Notes: a model not told the origin generated them from the letters alone. Shown: positions 19,457 through 31,460, numbered from the stretch's first letter. The stretch is 64,000 nucleotides of DNA from Serripes groenlandicus (GCA_031761405.1 JASEVX010000007.1:44036411-44100410), one strand, 5' to 3'. Program-made: numbers and translations.

Positions 19457-19620
19457 TTAACCATTTCCCACATACAACAAATCTGTAGCAGACGACTTTG
19501 AAAACACCGAGACATAAATATGGAAAATTTCATACATGAAAGTATACTTTTGCATAGAGTTGAAAACATTGTGGCAAATTGAGTAATTGCTATATATGTC
19601 TATATGTGAGAAAGGGTTAA
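19457..19620. mobile_element. Family A MITE, internally deleted (164 bp)
   Basis: TTAACCATTTCCCACATACA and GTAGCAGACGACTTTGAAAA at the left, GAGTTGAAAACATTGTGGCA in the centre, GTGAGAAAGGGTTAA at the right. The right hairpin arm is missing. Confidence 0.72.
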
Positions 19621-19859
19621 CTGTGAACATAAAGATCGTCTGAATATCGTTTGATCCGTGCTCCAAGAAAACCAAAGGATGTTTGCGTGCGGCTAGTGGC
19701 GGCAATTTTCTGTCTGCATCTTCACAAACATCACATGCTCCAACATCACACACGGGATTTTTCACTGTCGTTTCGCCGTTTTGACAGATAGCAACTATTG
19801 GTTCTGATTGGATGCAGTACAATGTTAAACTGAGCCAAACAGCCAATCAGATCCCCCGT

Positions 19860-19978
19860 AATACTGTTTTCAACCATATTCAATAAATAACTCATATATA
19901 GAGAGTTTATATACTTTTGCCTTGATGTTTTAATGTCGTCTGTTTCAGAGTTGTTGTATGTGGGAAAAGGGGGTTAAA
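19860..19978. mobile_element. Family A MITE, right half
   Basis: GTTTTCAACCATATTCAATA to TTTAATGTCGTCTGTTTCAG and GTGGGAAAAGGGGGTTAA. It could be the displaced right half of the copy ending at 19620, separated by about 240 bases. Confidence 0.55.
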
Positions 19979-20069
19979 ACAATCCAAAACCGAAAAACAA
20001 TAACTCGTCTCGCGTGAATCCTTTGTATATATTGCTTCATCATTAATCAATTCAACACTGACCATCAAT

Positions 20070-20311
20070 GGGCTTGGCGTGAAACGGTTGTAACTAAAAT
20101 TGGTATTTTTTTACCACAGTTATTCACCTCGCCATAAAGTATTTATAAGCGTTAAATCATTTTCTTGGTAAACAATGGAAATTTAGGTGCCATTGCTCGT
20201 TCTGAGCAATGGCACATAAATTTGTATTGTTTACAAAGGAGTCAAAATTGCCCCTAAACCAGGGTTTTCAAAATAGGTTTTTAGTTACAACCGTTTCACA
20301 CCAAGCCCTCG
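20070..20311. mobile_element. Family B MITE, near full-length
   Basis: Left end begins GGGCTTGGCGTGAAACGG (outer CGA lost) and the right end is ACACCAAGCCCTCG. The centre has the long hairpin with tip ATTGCTCGTTCTGAGCAAT, one base different from the family A tip. Confidence 0.78.
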
Positions 20312-20562
20312 AGATTTGTTTCATAACATAGCATATAGCACATACATTCAAATATGGCTTATACATACGGTGAATATAAATACTTCAAATGTCTATCCCA
20401 TTGGAAGACGGCTACGAATCCGTTACAGCAGACTTCTTTTGAAACCCTCCGCAGAATATTAATCTGAAGACTTTGTACGAAGCAACACGTTATTTTGTCC
20501 AGTTTTACTAAATGATAGTGCCGAACCCGATCATCACAGTCCAACGCATATGTATCAGTCGA

Positions 20563-20729
20563 TATTTGAAAACATTGTTGAAATAGGACAAATTACTCAT
20601 TATGATCAATTTCTACTTTTCAACTCTATATAATAAATATCCTTTCATAAATTGAAGTTTTCCATATTCAAGTTTAGATATGTTCCATGTCGTCTGCTTC
20701 AGATTCGTTGTATGCGGGGAAGGGTAAAG
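20563..20729. mobile_element. Family A MITE, 5' part displaced
   Basis: TTGAAAACATTGTTGAAATA, TTACTCATTATGATCAATTT hairpin and CATGTCGTCTGCTTCAG to GGGGAAGGGTAAA. Left-end pieces (GTTACAGCAGACTTCTTTTG) lie at about 20413-20433, separated by unrelated sequence. Confidence 0.55.
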
Positions 20730-21097
20730 TATTATAAACTAAAATCTATATCCTAAATGTGATACCCATTGTGGGCGGAGAATCAGACTCGAAATTGATA
20801 CCCCCATTTCATGGGCACTTTTCATAGTAATATATTGCTATCTGTTTTGCGATGATCAATGGCTATTGTATAACATATGTGTCAATAAGTTGAGATTTAT
20901 CATGGGAAAATTTTCTGCAGATTAACTGAAAGAGTATTCAGATCAAGATCAGATTGCATAGCATTGACGTGTTTTTCACAACCCTAACATTTATCACGAA
21001 TGCACAAGAACACTTGAATGACTGTTCGTGGATCAGACAATACATTAGTCATACTACGCAGGCGAATCTGAATCGTCGCAGATGACCACAATCATCC
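20730..21097. other. No gene recognised
   Basis: Nothing identifiable on either strand. Confidence 0.45.
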
Positions 21098-21328
21098 TTA
21101 ACCCTTTCCCTCATACGACAATTCTGCAGCAGACGACTTCGAACGTATTTTGTCAAAACATATAAAAATCTCCATAATTGAATGGATAACCTATGACGAA
21201 ATGTGGAAAACATTGTGACAAAAGGAGAAATTGCACGTTTTGTGCAATTTCTCCTTTTGTCACTATGTTTTCAAAAAGCCGTCTGCTGCAGAAGCGTCAG
21301 AAAGCGTCCATATGAGGGAAAGGGTTAA
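21098..21328. mobile_element. Family A TTAA MITE, full-length (231 bp)
   Basis: TTAACCCTTTCCCTCATACG to CATATGAGGGAAAGGGTTAA. The hairpin is perfect (AAAAGGAGAAATTGCAC / GTGCAATTTCTCCTTTT, loop GTTTT) and extends outward through AAAACATTGTGAC and GTCACTATGTTTT to about 30-bp arms. It is in the opposite orientation to the copy at 401. Confidence 0.9.
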
Positions 21329-21365
21329 AGTAGGGTTTCCTAAAACGTGGCGTGCATATGACTTA

Positions 21366-21436
21366 AAACCCATTCCCTCATATGAACGCTTTATGACGAA
21401 TTTAGAAAACATTGCGGCAAAAATAGAAATAAAATA
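21366..21436. mobile_element. Family A left-end fragment
   Basis: AAACCCATTCCCTCATATGA, ACGCTTTATGACG, GAAAACATTGCGGCAAAAAT, then cut off by a family B end. Confidence 0.5.
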
Positions 21437-21451
21437 ATACAAAATACAAAT

Positions 21452-21483
21452 TTTAGTTACAACCGTTTCACACCAAGCCCTCG
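21452..21483. mobile_element. Family B right-end fragment
   Basis: TTAGTTACAACCGTTTCACA followed by CCAAGCCCTCG. Only the terminal repeat remains. Confidence 0.6.
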
Positions 21484-21589
21484 ATACTCGCTTTGTTGTC
21501 AAGTATGGTTGTAACATTTCCCCCAAAAAGTATTGCATGTTCATAGCGATTCGCCGTGCGATTATGATGCGGAGATGCATGTCGATTCC

Positions 21590-21837
21590 ATCCTCGGTAC
21601 CCAGGCTATTCATAAAATATATGATACCCTGGGCAAATTGGCTAGCGAAACTTCGTAAAGCATGCGCCACGATTTCCTCCGTAACTACACTGTAATTTTC
21701 GTATCGCATGAGGTTTTTGTCATGCGGCCAATCAAGCGGCTGCATTTCATCTCATACATTATTCATGAGTACGATATGTTTACAGCCAATTTGCCCAGGG
21801 TATCATATATTTTATGAAAAGCCTGGGTACCGAGGAT
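21590..21837 (+). mobile_element. Family D MITE (248 bp)
   Basis: Ends ATCCTCGGTACCCAGG and CCTGGGTACCGAGGAT are the outer parts of about 55-bp inverted repeats that also hold ATAAAATATATGATACCCTG and AATTTGCCCAGGGTATCATA. The core (CTCCGTAACTACACTG, TATCGCATGAGG, CAATCAAGCGGCTGCAT) recurs in reverse at 57075. No coding capacity. Confidence 0.82.
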
Positions 21838-24281
21838 GGTCGAGTCAGGACGGTTACGATTACTTGTGGCTCGTCCTACGAGTAATGTCTATGATGGTGT
21901 TTAAACGAAATTCAATAGTTTGTATTATCTTATTGTTTGCACGCGTCTATCAATAGTGACAGGTGGGCGTGCAAAGCATGACAATACATATGTATACGTC
22001 GCTGCTGTATTTCTGGTCCAGAGTCTGCACTGTTTTAAGAAGATACTTCGGAATCATACGTACAGCATACGTACATGTACATGTACAAGCATATGTTAGT
22101 TGATCAAATTGTGCATGGGAAAAATAAAACAATTAACGTGCTATATCTCATTACAATCGGGTTGATACGGGTTTCTTTTTCCCTGGCCGACTGACCCAAT
22201 TTCCAATGATATGTGGCATCGATTGTTACCATTGTTTGAACTACGAAACAGGAAAATCGACCTACGGACATAAACAAGTATTGGAGCCTTTTTAGAAATA
22301 GCACAGCACAGTCAAATAATTTTCGAGTTTTTAAAAAAAAAAAATGTCTGAAATAAACTGGACGATGAACAATGCAGATCCAGATCAGAATGTCCGTATG
22401 CAAATTCTGATCTGGATCTGCAGTTATCGCAAGTGTCTGAGGGCCTATTTTCGTGCATATCGAGGTCCACTTACTAATTATTACAGCAAACAAGAGTACA
22501 ATTTGTTAGAATGCTATTTTCGACATCTCTGCCTTGGGATGCGTATCTATTTCTGTGTGTTTAAAAACAATACCCGAATAGTATTACAAACACACTGTTA
22601 AAAAGTCAAGCAAACGTTTTGAAACTTACGTCACTCTATAATGCGCACGCACTCAAAAGTTTCTTGTAACGGAAGAGAAACGTGAGAAGCCTCCTTAGTG
22701 TACACGTTAGAAATACATAGTACAGGATGCCCATGAGTATACAGTATTTAACAATGTACATATTAACATAGGTAATACAAACATTACAAACATTAACTTA
22801 CATATATATTTATTTTTAAACATAACCAGCGTATGAACCCACTGAAATTTACACAAACATATATTTACCATTATATTAAAAATATAGTTATTATACAAAG
22901 CACAGTATAAACATTGGATACATTTTCAATTTGTATTGGACAAATAATGTAACACTGGGATGGTGTAATTACTCGTGGCTACAGCGTTGAAAATATAGAG
23001 CTTTGTTGACCACACCAGACTGTACAGTGTACATACGTACAATACAAGAGAAAGTTGATGCAACGCATCAATGTCGCCGGAAATCCATACTGCAGTTATG
23101 CATAACACTTACATTATAGTAGTTGAAAAAGCAGTTATCAACCAAGGGGCATATTGGAACATCAGGTGCGGGATCAAGTGAAAATGTATCATAGCTTGCA
23201 TTTGTTTTGTCAATGAAGTGAATGTCTTTCATTGAAATAGAATTGAAGCATTTCTTTGTTTATGACCAATCTCCATTCTAAGGTAGGTTGACCATACACA
23301 CAGACAACCAATTATATCTCAGTAATGTAAATGAGTAATCTTGCCGATCATAAGTTTTAATATGTATACAGGTATAGTGCCTTCATTAAGGACTAATTTT
23401 ATGATTTGTAAATTCAACATACACTTTTCAAGATGTTTTTGTCAGAATCTTTGAATTTTATTATATGTAAATAAAACGACAAAACAGACAATTTTGGATT
23501 CGCATGCAATAACAAGTCATTTTACCTTTCCCCTTTTAAATTCATTATTGGACGCCTTTCGGCAATCTTTTTCTCAAAATCATATTAACTTGGCATTCTA
23601 ATTATAATCATACTTTTACAAATGTTAAAATGTAGTCCAATATGTTTACAAAGTAGACCACCCTCGAAATACAATATCTGCTAAACAGTTAAATTTCATT
23701 GAAATTGTTGTATAATTTAAAACTTAATTTCGAACAAAAACTAAATCCTACAACATGTTATTTTATTATTATTCTTTCCTTCCTTTTTCATAATAAAAAT
23801 AGCAAACTACTAATGTTTTAAAATTATATTATGATGAGCGCCTTTGTGTCAATGATGCATAACAATATGCAGAGCGCAAGCAAAATGCCTGTAGGGAATC
23901 CAATGACGCCTTTAAAAGTGTCAAGTACGTTCAGTAATGAAGAATTACTATTAAAAAGACAATTCGACGTTATTTTATTGTGATAATGTTATGATACTTG
24001 TACATTAGCGTATGTTGCAAGTCTAATCGGGGACGAGTAAAAAAAAAAGCGTAAACACCATTAAACAATCTTCAATACTTGGTTAATCAAATACAAACTT
24101 AAAACATTGGAAGCATGAATTTCTTTTCAAACGTATCACAACTCAGTGTTTGTAAACAATGTTCGAGGCATTTACATTAAATGTGTCCAAATAACAACTC
24201 GTCCCTCCAAGTGATTTCTAAAAAGCTTTTAAAAATATAAGTCGCCGGCTCCTGCCCGTTGTCCGTTTCTCATTCATTACT
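21838..24281. other. AT-rich stretch, no gene recognised
   Basis: Contains an 18-bp-arm palindrome at 22374-22421 (GCAGATCCAGATCAGAAT / ATTCTGATCTGGATCTGC). A decayed family E-like segment may lie at 23520-23680 (CCCTTTTAAATTC, GGACGCCTTTCGGCAA, TAGTCCAATATGTTTACAAA). The frames of 129 codons or fewer show no domain. Confidence 0.45.
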
Positions 24282-24764
24282 CATGTCATATATGTAACCA
24301 TGAAATTATTGTTAAAGTTTTGAAAAATGAATAGATATCGAGACTTGTTGGCCATACTAAACTATGTAATATATATACATGTCATATATGTAACCATGAA
24401 ATTGTTGTTAAAGTTTTGAAAATTGAGTAGATATCGAGACTTGTTGGCCATACTAAACTATGTAATATATATACATGTCATATATGTAACCATGCAATTG
24501 TTGTTAAAGTTTTGAAAAATGAGTAGATATCGAGACTTGTTGGCCATACTAAAAACTATGTAATATATATACATGTCATATATGTAACCATGCAATTGTT
24601 GTTAAAGTTTTGAAAATTGAGTAGATATCGAGACTTGTTGGCCATACTAAACTATGTAATATATATACATGTCATATATGTAACCATGACATTATTGTTA
24701 AAGCTTTTACAAATGAGTAGATATCGAGCCCTGTTGGCCATACTAAACTATGTAATATATATAC
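24282..24764. repeat. Satellite, five copies of a 96-bp unit
   Basis: Units start with CATGTCATATATGTAACCAT at 24282, 24378, 24474, 24572 and 24668, giving spacings of 96, 96, 98 and 96. Each contains TTGTTAAAGTTTTGAAAA, GATATCGAGACTTGTTGGCC and ACTATGTAATATATATA. Differences between units are few, indicating recent expansion; the fifth unit is the most diverged. Confidence 0.92.
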
Positions 24765-25816
24765 AGTCTAATTATTTGCTATAATGATCGTCTCTCAACA
24801 CATTTTCAGCGTAAGTGAACACAATCCTGGATTGGAACATATTAACCATGTTCCAGTAAAACCAATAGGAATAAGACAGGATTGTCAGAACTTTTCTGAT
24901 TACGTCTAGTGCATGATCAGCTCATGTGACTGCGGGTATATGTAGCTTTATCTTGGTTCTACACTTGGCGTAAATGCTCGTGTATTGTGTTTAAAAAGGA
25001 AAGACTCTTATCTCAAATCTGGTAATAGAAATATGGTTAATGCAAATGAAGTCGTCAGGGAGGTTGGAATGTCTGCAAAATTTCCTCTTGAATCAGTCTA
25101 AACGTCTAATCTAGAATTCATTTTTACCGGATTTGCGCAGAAAGTGCACTGAGAAGATAAGAAATTTGCAGACGAGTTTATCAAATACTGCGTTGCATAT
25201 TCAATTACAGACGTAGCGTTCAGTTCCTATTTAAAAACGTCCAATTATAGAAGTGGAGGTTTAGTGAGAAAATGGCACTTCGTTCTTAATTCATGTAAAA
25301 AAAAATTGTTTTGCTCTTGAATTCTGTGTCATCTTTTTGGAATAAAATATTTGAACCTTTTGAAACAAAAACTATGGGAAGAATTTTATAAACGAAGTTG
25401 AAAAACATGATCAAATTTTTTGTTTAATGTTGCAAAGGCATCAAAAGTCAGTTGTACCAAGGAAAGATTTAATTTTGTTTAATGTCAAACAATATCGGAA
25501 AATCATGGCATAAAGAAAAGTTGCCAATGTTGCATAATTGTTATGTTAATACAGTCCCGTGTGCTGAAGGGGATGCTGAAAAATAATCTTTTTCACAAAA
25601 ACTGTTTTAAAGAGAGTGTCACCCAATTCCAGAGGCATCAGAAGTCATGTATACCAATGAAAGGTTTAATAGCGTTAACTGTCAAATAAGATAAGTTCTC
25701 ACCTAGTGCTTCTTCAAAGCTATATATCTAATCAGAATAAACATCGCCTGCAACTTTGGTTGTCTTTTCCCCCAAGAAAATAGTTAGATATTTACGCATC
25801 AGAACACCAAGACTTC
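24765..25816. other. No gene; a diverged direct repeat
   Basis: About 40-bp segments at about 25436 (GGCATCAAAAGTCAGTTGTA) and 25632 (GGCATCAGAAGTCATGTATA), each followed by a TTTAAT(T/A) stretch and TGTCAAA, repeat at a spacing of about 196 bases. Probably a decayed satellite or dispersed repeat. Confidence 0.45.
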
Positions 25817-26073
25817 TTAACGCTATACCACATACAACACATCTGCAGCAGACGACTTTAAAAACATCTAGGTTAAATATATGTCAAATCTTCATAAAAT
25901 GAAGGTATACTTATCAAAAACAGTTGAAAGACATTGTGGCAAAAGGAGAAATTGCTCATTATGAGCAATTTCTCCTTTTGTGACAATTTTTCGAAAATTC
26001 GTCGTTAGCAAACATGTCAAAAGTCATCTGCTGTAGAGGTGTCAGAAAGCGTCTACATGTAGGAAAAGGTTAA
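25817..26073. mobile_element. Family A MITE, full-length with small insertion (257 bp)
   Basis: TTAACGCTATACCACATACA to TGTAGGAAAAGGTTAA. Perfect hairpin CAAAAGGAGAAATTGCTCAT / ATGAGCAATTTCTCCTTTTG. About 25 extra bases lie between the hairpin and AAAAGTCATCTGCTG. Confidence 0.78.
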
Positions 26074-27500
26074 ATAATGTCACATCTGCAACTTTCACGT
26101 ATGAATAATAAGAGGAAGGTTAGCATATTGACTTCGTTTTGTTTATAGTAACATTCAAACACGTGCATCATAAAATTGTTTGTCGGAAAGCTTTTTTGTA
26201 AACCTTACGGACAGTTATTAGCAAGAAATAGTCGTATGGTATGGTTTAACAAAATACATGCCTGACTTAACAATGCTAGAATTGAAAACGTATTCGAATT
26301 ATGCAAAAATGTCTCTTCTCAATAAATTAGGCTTTGAATTTCGCTGGAAGGCAAACACTTGCAAGACGGAATACCTTTGCAACCATTGTGGTGACATATA
26401 GAAGGTAACACTACTATGTTCCGTTTCGAACTCAGCACTACTGTCAGTTTAACAGTTTAATATAGTCATCGTTTCTAGACAAAATTACCTCAATGGGATT
26501 TTAATATGTCGTCATGTCATCTGTCTTCGCGTGACTTATCGTATAATTTGCCAATCTTATATCATATTTCCTTGCGATGTTGGACTAAATGTTGATAATA
26601 TTAAATATACAATAACATACGATGCGATTTGATTGAATTTTAGGTATTATAATTATTTATTATATATTTGCACATATTTCGGCGAAAATACAAGCAGATT
26701 GTAAAGCGCAAATACGATACCAAATACGGTAATGGTACTCACTGAAATATGATATGACGTCATTGAAATATGATAAAACGTCATTAAAAATGCGGAAGTG
26801 GGGCGTGATTGACACGCCATTCATAAATTTAAAGTTATGTGTAAATTGTGTAATTCCGTTGTTGAAAACATCGAAATTTGTATAATCTTTCTTTGTTACA
26901 TTCTATAAAATTGTGTTGCAGTAGCGAAACATGGCTTTGTTATTGTCAACTCGGGGCGTAGTCAAATAGACATCTCGCGAGATATCAATTGTCCACGCCC
27001 CTCGTTGTGCAATACAAAACCCAGTATCGCTACTGCAACATGATATTCCACTATATCTCGGTTTGCTGGGAAAATAGAACAAACAATTGATGGTAACGCA
27101 CACGTGTGTTTCCAAGATGGATCCATCTGCAGCAGGACATGACAGACGGAGTAAATCAAGATAAGCTGAATCGTTAATCAAACCAAATTTCACGATCCAT
27201 CAATTCCTTTTATTTTCTATTGACTGATCAGACGTATAGCAACGTATTATGTCTCGAGTATCCGTAGAAATGTCTTATGTTACGTCAGAACGCAAACGAT
27301 CATTTTTTATCAGTGGCGTGTGTTTTTCGCAAATTAACATCTGAACAGACGAAGGGGAACACGTTAGACCTTCTATTATTTGAACTAACAGATAAGAGAT
27401 GGGAAATTAAACGAATCCTTCCAGACACGTACATTGGGCTACGCTATCGTGATTTATTATATGGTTTTGGATGGGCTATTATAATTACAATGACTTATAT
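26074..27500. other. No gene recognised; TCTCGCGAGA palindrome
   Basis: TCTCGCGAGA at 26973-26982 lies in a locally GC-richer patch. A 96-codon minus-strand frame covers 26903-27193 with several cysteines but no domain I know. ATGACGTCAT-like sites occur around 26755-26765. No exon can be supported. Confidence 0.4.
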
Positions 27501-27501
27501 G

Positions 27502-27752
27502 CAGATATTGATTGATTGATTGTTTGGTGTTTTACGCCGCTTTCAACAATGTATCAGTTATATCAATGCGTGTCGGCCTTGGTAAGTTACCAGTACTACT
27601 GGTCTATTTATCCTGACACGAGCCAGTCAGTCGTAATACTTACCCGTAATCATGACTGAGCGCTAAGGAAGGCCGCCATTACTACCATCGAACCCTCGAC
27701 CTCCTGCAACCGAGGCGGACGCTATACGACTACACCACCGAGGCCGTCTCAT
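27502..27752 (-). mobile_element. SINE (body 1), full-length
   Basis: Read on the minus strand: tRNA-like head GCCTCGGTGGTGTAGTCGTA, TAGCGTCCGCCTCGG and B box GGGTTCGATGG. The body follows (GGCCTTCCTTAGCGCTCAG, GTATTACGACTGACTGGCTC, CCAGTAGTACTGGTAACTTA), then the tail TTGATATAACTGATACATTG, TTGAAAGCGGCGTAAAACAC and a CAATCAATCAATCAA end. This is the best reference copy in the window for body 1. Confidence 0.85.
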
Positions 27753-27858
27753 AAACAGATATAATCTCACCGTTTCTAACATTGAATTGGATCAAGATAT
27801 CAATTTAAGTGTTCTTGTTCAGCAAAATGAACTAGTATTACTCATTGGAGAATGGGAC

Positions 27859-28071
27859 TTTACCCTTTCGATGCCAAAGGCAATTAAAGGCTTTTGCAAA
27901 CAATCCATATTTAGGCGAGATATCTGGTAATGAGGTTTTTGTCCTGAAATATGCATTATTTGCCACTTAAATATCAAATTTTACCAAATTTCCTTTATGA
28001 CGATAAATGGAGTGGTCCAACATTCAACATGGAGTAGTCCAGTTTGTGAATATTGGCAGTGAAAGAGTTAA
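27859..28071. mobile_element. Family E MITE
   Basis: TTTACCCTTTCGATGCCAAA at the left and GGCAGTGAAAGAGTTAA at the right. Contains GCATTATTTGCCACTTAAAT and GGAGTGGTCCAACATTCAAC, both also found at 57.7 kb. Confidence 0.65.
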
Positions 28072-28569
28072 ATGCATCTGCGTACAGTGAAGACTCCGAC
28101 GAGCATATGCATCCGTATATTCTCACCAGATCCTCCTCTTTCCGTCTACATACAATATAACTTTATATGATCTCCGACGTTGAATCAATTCAAGTTGCAT
28201 TGGCATACAAATAGTTCTAATTTTAAACCGAGCATATATTTAGGTCTGTATATAAAAAACGGAGAGTATAGACTCCGGTAAAGCGTATTCACATATTCAC
28301 ATGAGTTTTCACTGTACGCAGATGCAATAAGACCCGTAAGCTCCAGATTGCTAAAATACAATCTTAGTTGTGCAAGTTCTTCCATAAAAATGAACTAGAC
28401 GACATGCATTTAAACTACAATGACTTCCGTTAGGAAGTGTATATGTAGAAGCTTAATCGTTCCTATATGTAAGTATGTATGGGTAGTCTGTAGTGTTCTT
28501 GAGTTGTTGTAACATACGTTATAATTCATACTTTTTCATGTGCATGATACAGTCGATTTTAGATAAACC
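28072..28569. other. No gene recognised
   Basis: Short frames only; ACTCCGACGAGCATATGC and GAGTTTTCACTGTACGCAGA look like scraps of a dispersed repeat. Confidence 0.4.
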
Positions 28570-28720
28570 GCCAGCGGACGACTTTTTAAAAAACATTGTA
28601 AGAATAGGTGACATTGAACAAAACGAACAACTTGTCCTTTTTATTTCCGAAATTAATTCCAAATTTTCAGGTTTATTACATATTTGCCCTGATATGTTTT
28701 CAAAGCAGACGACTCTGAAT
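28570..28720. mobile_element. Family A MITE, degenerate
   Basis: CCAGCGGACGACTTTTTAAA, AACATTGTAAGAATAGGTGA and GATATGTTTTCAAAGCAGAC. Termini lost. Confidence 0.45.
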
Positions 28721-29065
28721 ATCATATCATAAATATATACGACTAAAGAAAGCTAATTTAGATAGGACGGATTGGATTATTAAAACGTCTATCTTAGTGC
28801 TGACAAGTAATATCCGAACCTAACCACTCATTTCTATATAAAATCTGACACGCAATTTCCTAGGTTAGATTAAACTATTAAGCAATCAAATTACCAATAT
28901 ATAATTCCCTTCACGAGTCTAATACTATAGGAAGAGTTCGTCAAAGTAAGTAAGTTTAGAAAACAGTTAACGAGATTGATGTCGGGTAATGGAAGTGTGA
29001 CCCCCTGCGATAGCAAATTGTTATGAACCGAATGTTACTGAAATAGGAAATTGTCTTAAAGGATA

Positions 29066-29327
29066 GGATTGAGTACATTGTGGCAGAAGGAGAAATTGCT
29101 CATTACGAGCAATTCCTTTTTAAACCTACTCACACATTGATTTTCTTTTTGGAGAAGACATTTTCGAACATATCAAGGCAAAGATATGAACAGTGATATG
29201 GAATTATAATTATTGGATATATTCGAGCACATTGAGGCATGATGAGAAATTGCTCATTCGTTCACAATGTTTTCAAAAGTCATGTGCTGTAGAAGCATCA
29301 AATGTGACTGTATGAGGGAAAGGATTA
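29066..29327. mobile_element. Family A MITE, rearranged
   Basis: A hairpin piece GAGAAATTGCTCATTACGAG at 29090 and a second GAGAAATTGCTCATTCGTTC at 29248, then AAAGTCATGTGCTGTAGAAG and GAGGGAAAGGATTAA. Two copies or an internal duplication. Confidence 0.55.
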
Positions 29328-29424
29328 ATATGAGATATAATTGCCAAGATGAACTTTCTATGTTTTTATTTTTGCTTTTAATGTACGCTGTCTCAAATCA
29401 CTATTTCCTTTAATTGGACGTTCT

Positions 29425-29692
29425 GTCGAGACGGGTTAGCCTTTTTTCAGTAACTGATAGGGCTATCAGCCAATGGGTCGCGAGTTCAAACCCTGGCTCG
29501 TCGATACCTTCATTCCCGAGATTGACAAAAGTTGCTGTGAATAGCATCACTCGTCTTCCACCAATGTGATAACTGTTTTATATGGGCACATTTGCGGTTT
29601 CGTAGGGAAATGTTGTTTGGAGTTCTGGTGTGGGAACGCCAGGAAAAAAACAAGTTAAACATTCCGCCGTAATATTACTTAACTACCGATGG
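29425..29692 (+). mobile_element. SINE (body 2), degenerate
   Basis: Head with B box GCGAGTTCAAACCCTGGCTC, ATCACTCGTCTTCCACCAAT in the body, GTTTGGAGTTCTGGTGTGGG and a decayed CCGCCGTAATATTACTTAAC tail. Confidence 0.6.
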
Positions 29693-29982
29693 AAAAGGTG
29701 ATAAATTCATACCAATTTCAATAGAAACAAATTTGAATATCACACGTAATGATTTCATAATGCACATTAACATCTGTTTGCGTTTGATGCATATTCCACT
29801 GGTTAAGTTTAACCAAAGCAAGACGATAAGAGGACATGTTGCCCCGGCGTACAGTGGTGGCTCTAATGAGTATGTGTATATACATATGCTCATCATAGTG
29901 AACACTGTCCACATACATGTAATATAAACCTTGTAAAACTAGTATATATGTCTAGGTAGTCCTACAGGTTTCAGGTCTCATG

Positions 29983-30210
29983 CACCTTTGAACATTCAGA
30001 CAAAGAATACATTTGTAACGAATGACTTTGATAACATCTTAGCAAAACTATCTCTTATAGTGATACTATCAAAATAGAGAAATGTTGGAAACATTGTGGC
30101 AAAAGGGGAAATTGCTCATTATGAGCAATTTCTTTTTTGCCACACTGTTTTAAAATGTTGACTTCTGCTGCAGATTCGTCGAAATGCGTCTGTAAGTGAG
30201 AAAGGGTTAG
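29983..30210. mobile_element. Family A MITE, near full-length
   Basis: CACCTTTGAACATTCAGACA at the left, hairpin GGGGAAATTGCTCATTATGA / GAGCAATTTCTTTTTTGCCA, CTTCTGCTGCAGATTCGTC and GTGAGAAAGGGTTAG at the right. Confidence 0.68.
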
Positions 30211-31430
30211 TAAATTAATACCGACCCGGAGACATCACGTGATCCCGTTTCGCCTACCTGCCGCAGCTTCATATGCTATATATATTATCTTTCTCATCTA
30301 TGTACAAACACACATATAAAATATCTCAATAACACATACAATGTACATAGCCATTCAATATTATAATTACAAGAGACTGTAATTATAAAACTAATTGACA
30401 CAAAATAAATACATCTATCGCAGATTGTTTATGCATAATATTTAAATAAGCAGTATAGTATATCATTATATACATAGTAACAGTTGAGAAACCGGCGCTA
30501 ATCTATGTTATCAAGTCTTTATCAGTTTCATATTTACATTTGCTTCACTTTAAACGTTATAATGATAACAGCATCTTAATGAAGTTATTTGGCCACATTA
30601 AAACGATATCAAAGCTAATTTGCTCATCCACGCATGCCGTTTTGTGATAAAATGCCCAGATTAGATGTAGTTTATTCCGTATTCATAACCATGTTACAGA
30701 TATCTAGATACGGGGAGTTTTTTATGTTCTAAAATCCTTATTTTAGCCTCTAACCCTATGATGTGGGTACTCAAAAGAATCGAGACGATTCATTTGAGTA
30801 CCCACATCATAGGGTTTGGTTGGACGATAAGAGAGATATTGTGGGAAAGGGCTGTATACTCCTCCTTATCTGGACCTCTGTATGTATATGTATCTTGATA
30901 TATAGTACAAAAATAGAAAACAGTTCATGGTCTCTTTACAGAACTTCAATATAACATTTGAATATTTGAATGTACAATTAAAGAGCTATATAGAAATTGT
31001 ACATTTCATGCTTCAAAAAATAACCCTTTGGCTGCTGGAACACATCTTGTGAAGCCTTTGTCATAAGTATAGAGCCAGGCAAGCCGCCGAAACCGCGCCG
31101 TCTGACAAGCAATGCTAAAAAAAAAAAAAAAAATCTTGCTATTCCTAGAATTTTTTCTATGAACTCTCCCAAATGCAAAGATGGATGAGTCAATTTAACA
31201 AATTCAGCATTGAAAGGTTTGGTGCGGAATAATTTCATGCTGTATTTATTCAGAGAATTAATGAAGGGAATTTCCAGCAAATATAAAAACAAAGTTTAAA
31301 TAACACGCGGATCACGCTGCATTTAACTCTAGGGAATTTATCAATAATGAAAACTATAACATTCATTAAACGGTATGATTGACCGCTTCTAAACAGAGAA
31401 AATTAATCACCGACAAATTAGAATAAGTTT
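30210..31430. other. No gene; one long perfect palindrome
   Basis: At 30752-30816, AACCCTATGATGTGGGTACT..AAAAGA faces CATTTGAGTACCCACATCAT..AGGGTT: about 25-bp arms around CGAGACG. The rest is AT-rich and unrecognised. Confidence 0.5.
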
Positions 31431-31460
31431 GGGGAGGGGGGGGGGGGGGGGGGGGGGGGG
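31431..31460 (+). repeat. Homopolymer G tract (GGGGA then 25 G)
   Basis: 31431-31434 is GGGG, 31435 is A, and 31436-31460 is unbroken G. It can form G-quadruplexes and directly abuts a SINE duplication. The exact length is the kind of number that sequencing gets wrong. Confidence 0.9.

Noticed and set aside
19457..19846. 129-codon minus-strand frame with a cysteine-rich stretch (CDVGACDVCEDADRK)
   Set aside because: The cysteines are suggestive, but the frame ends in a family A copy and no domain or splice context could be identified.
21263..21745. 160-codon minus-strand frame
   Set aside because: It runs across the family D MITE, a family B end and a family A copy; it has no independent coding signal.
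24282..24764. CRISPR-like regular spacing
   Set aside because: The whole 96-bp unit is repeated, so it is a satellite.
26903..27193. 96-codon minus-strand frame near TCTCGCGAGA
   Set aside because: No domain and no neighbouring exon; the palindrome alone does not make a promoter.
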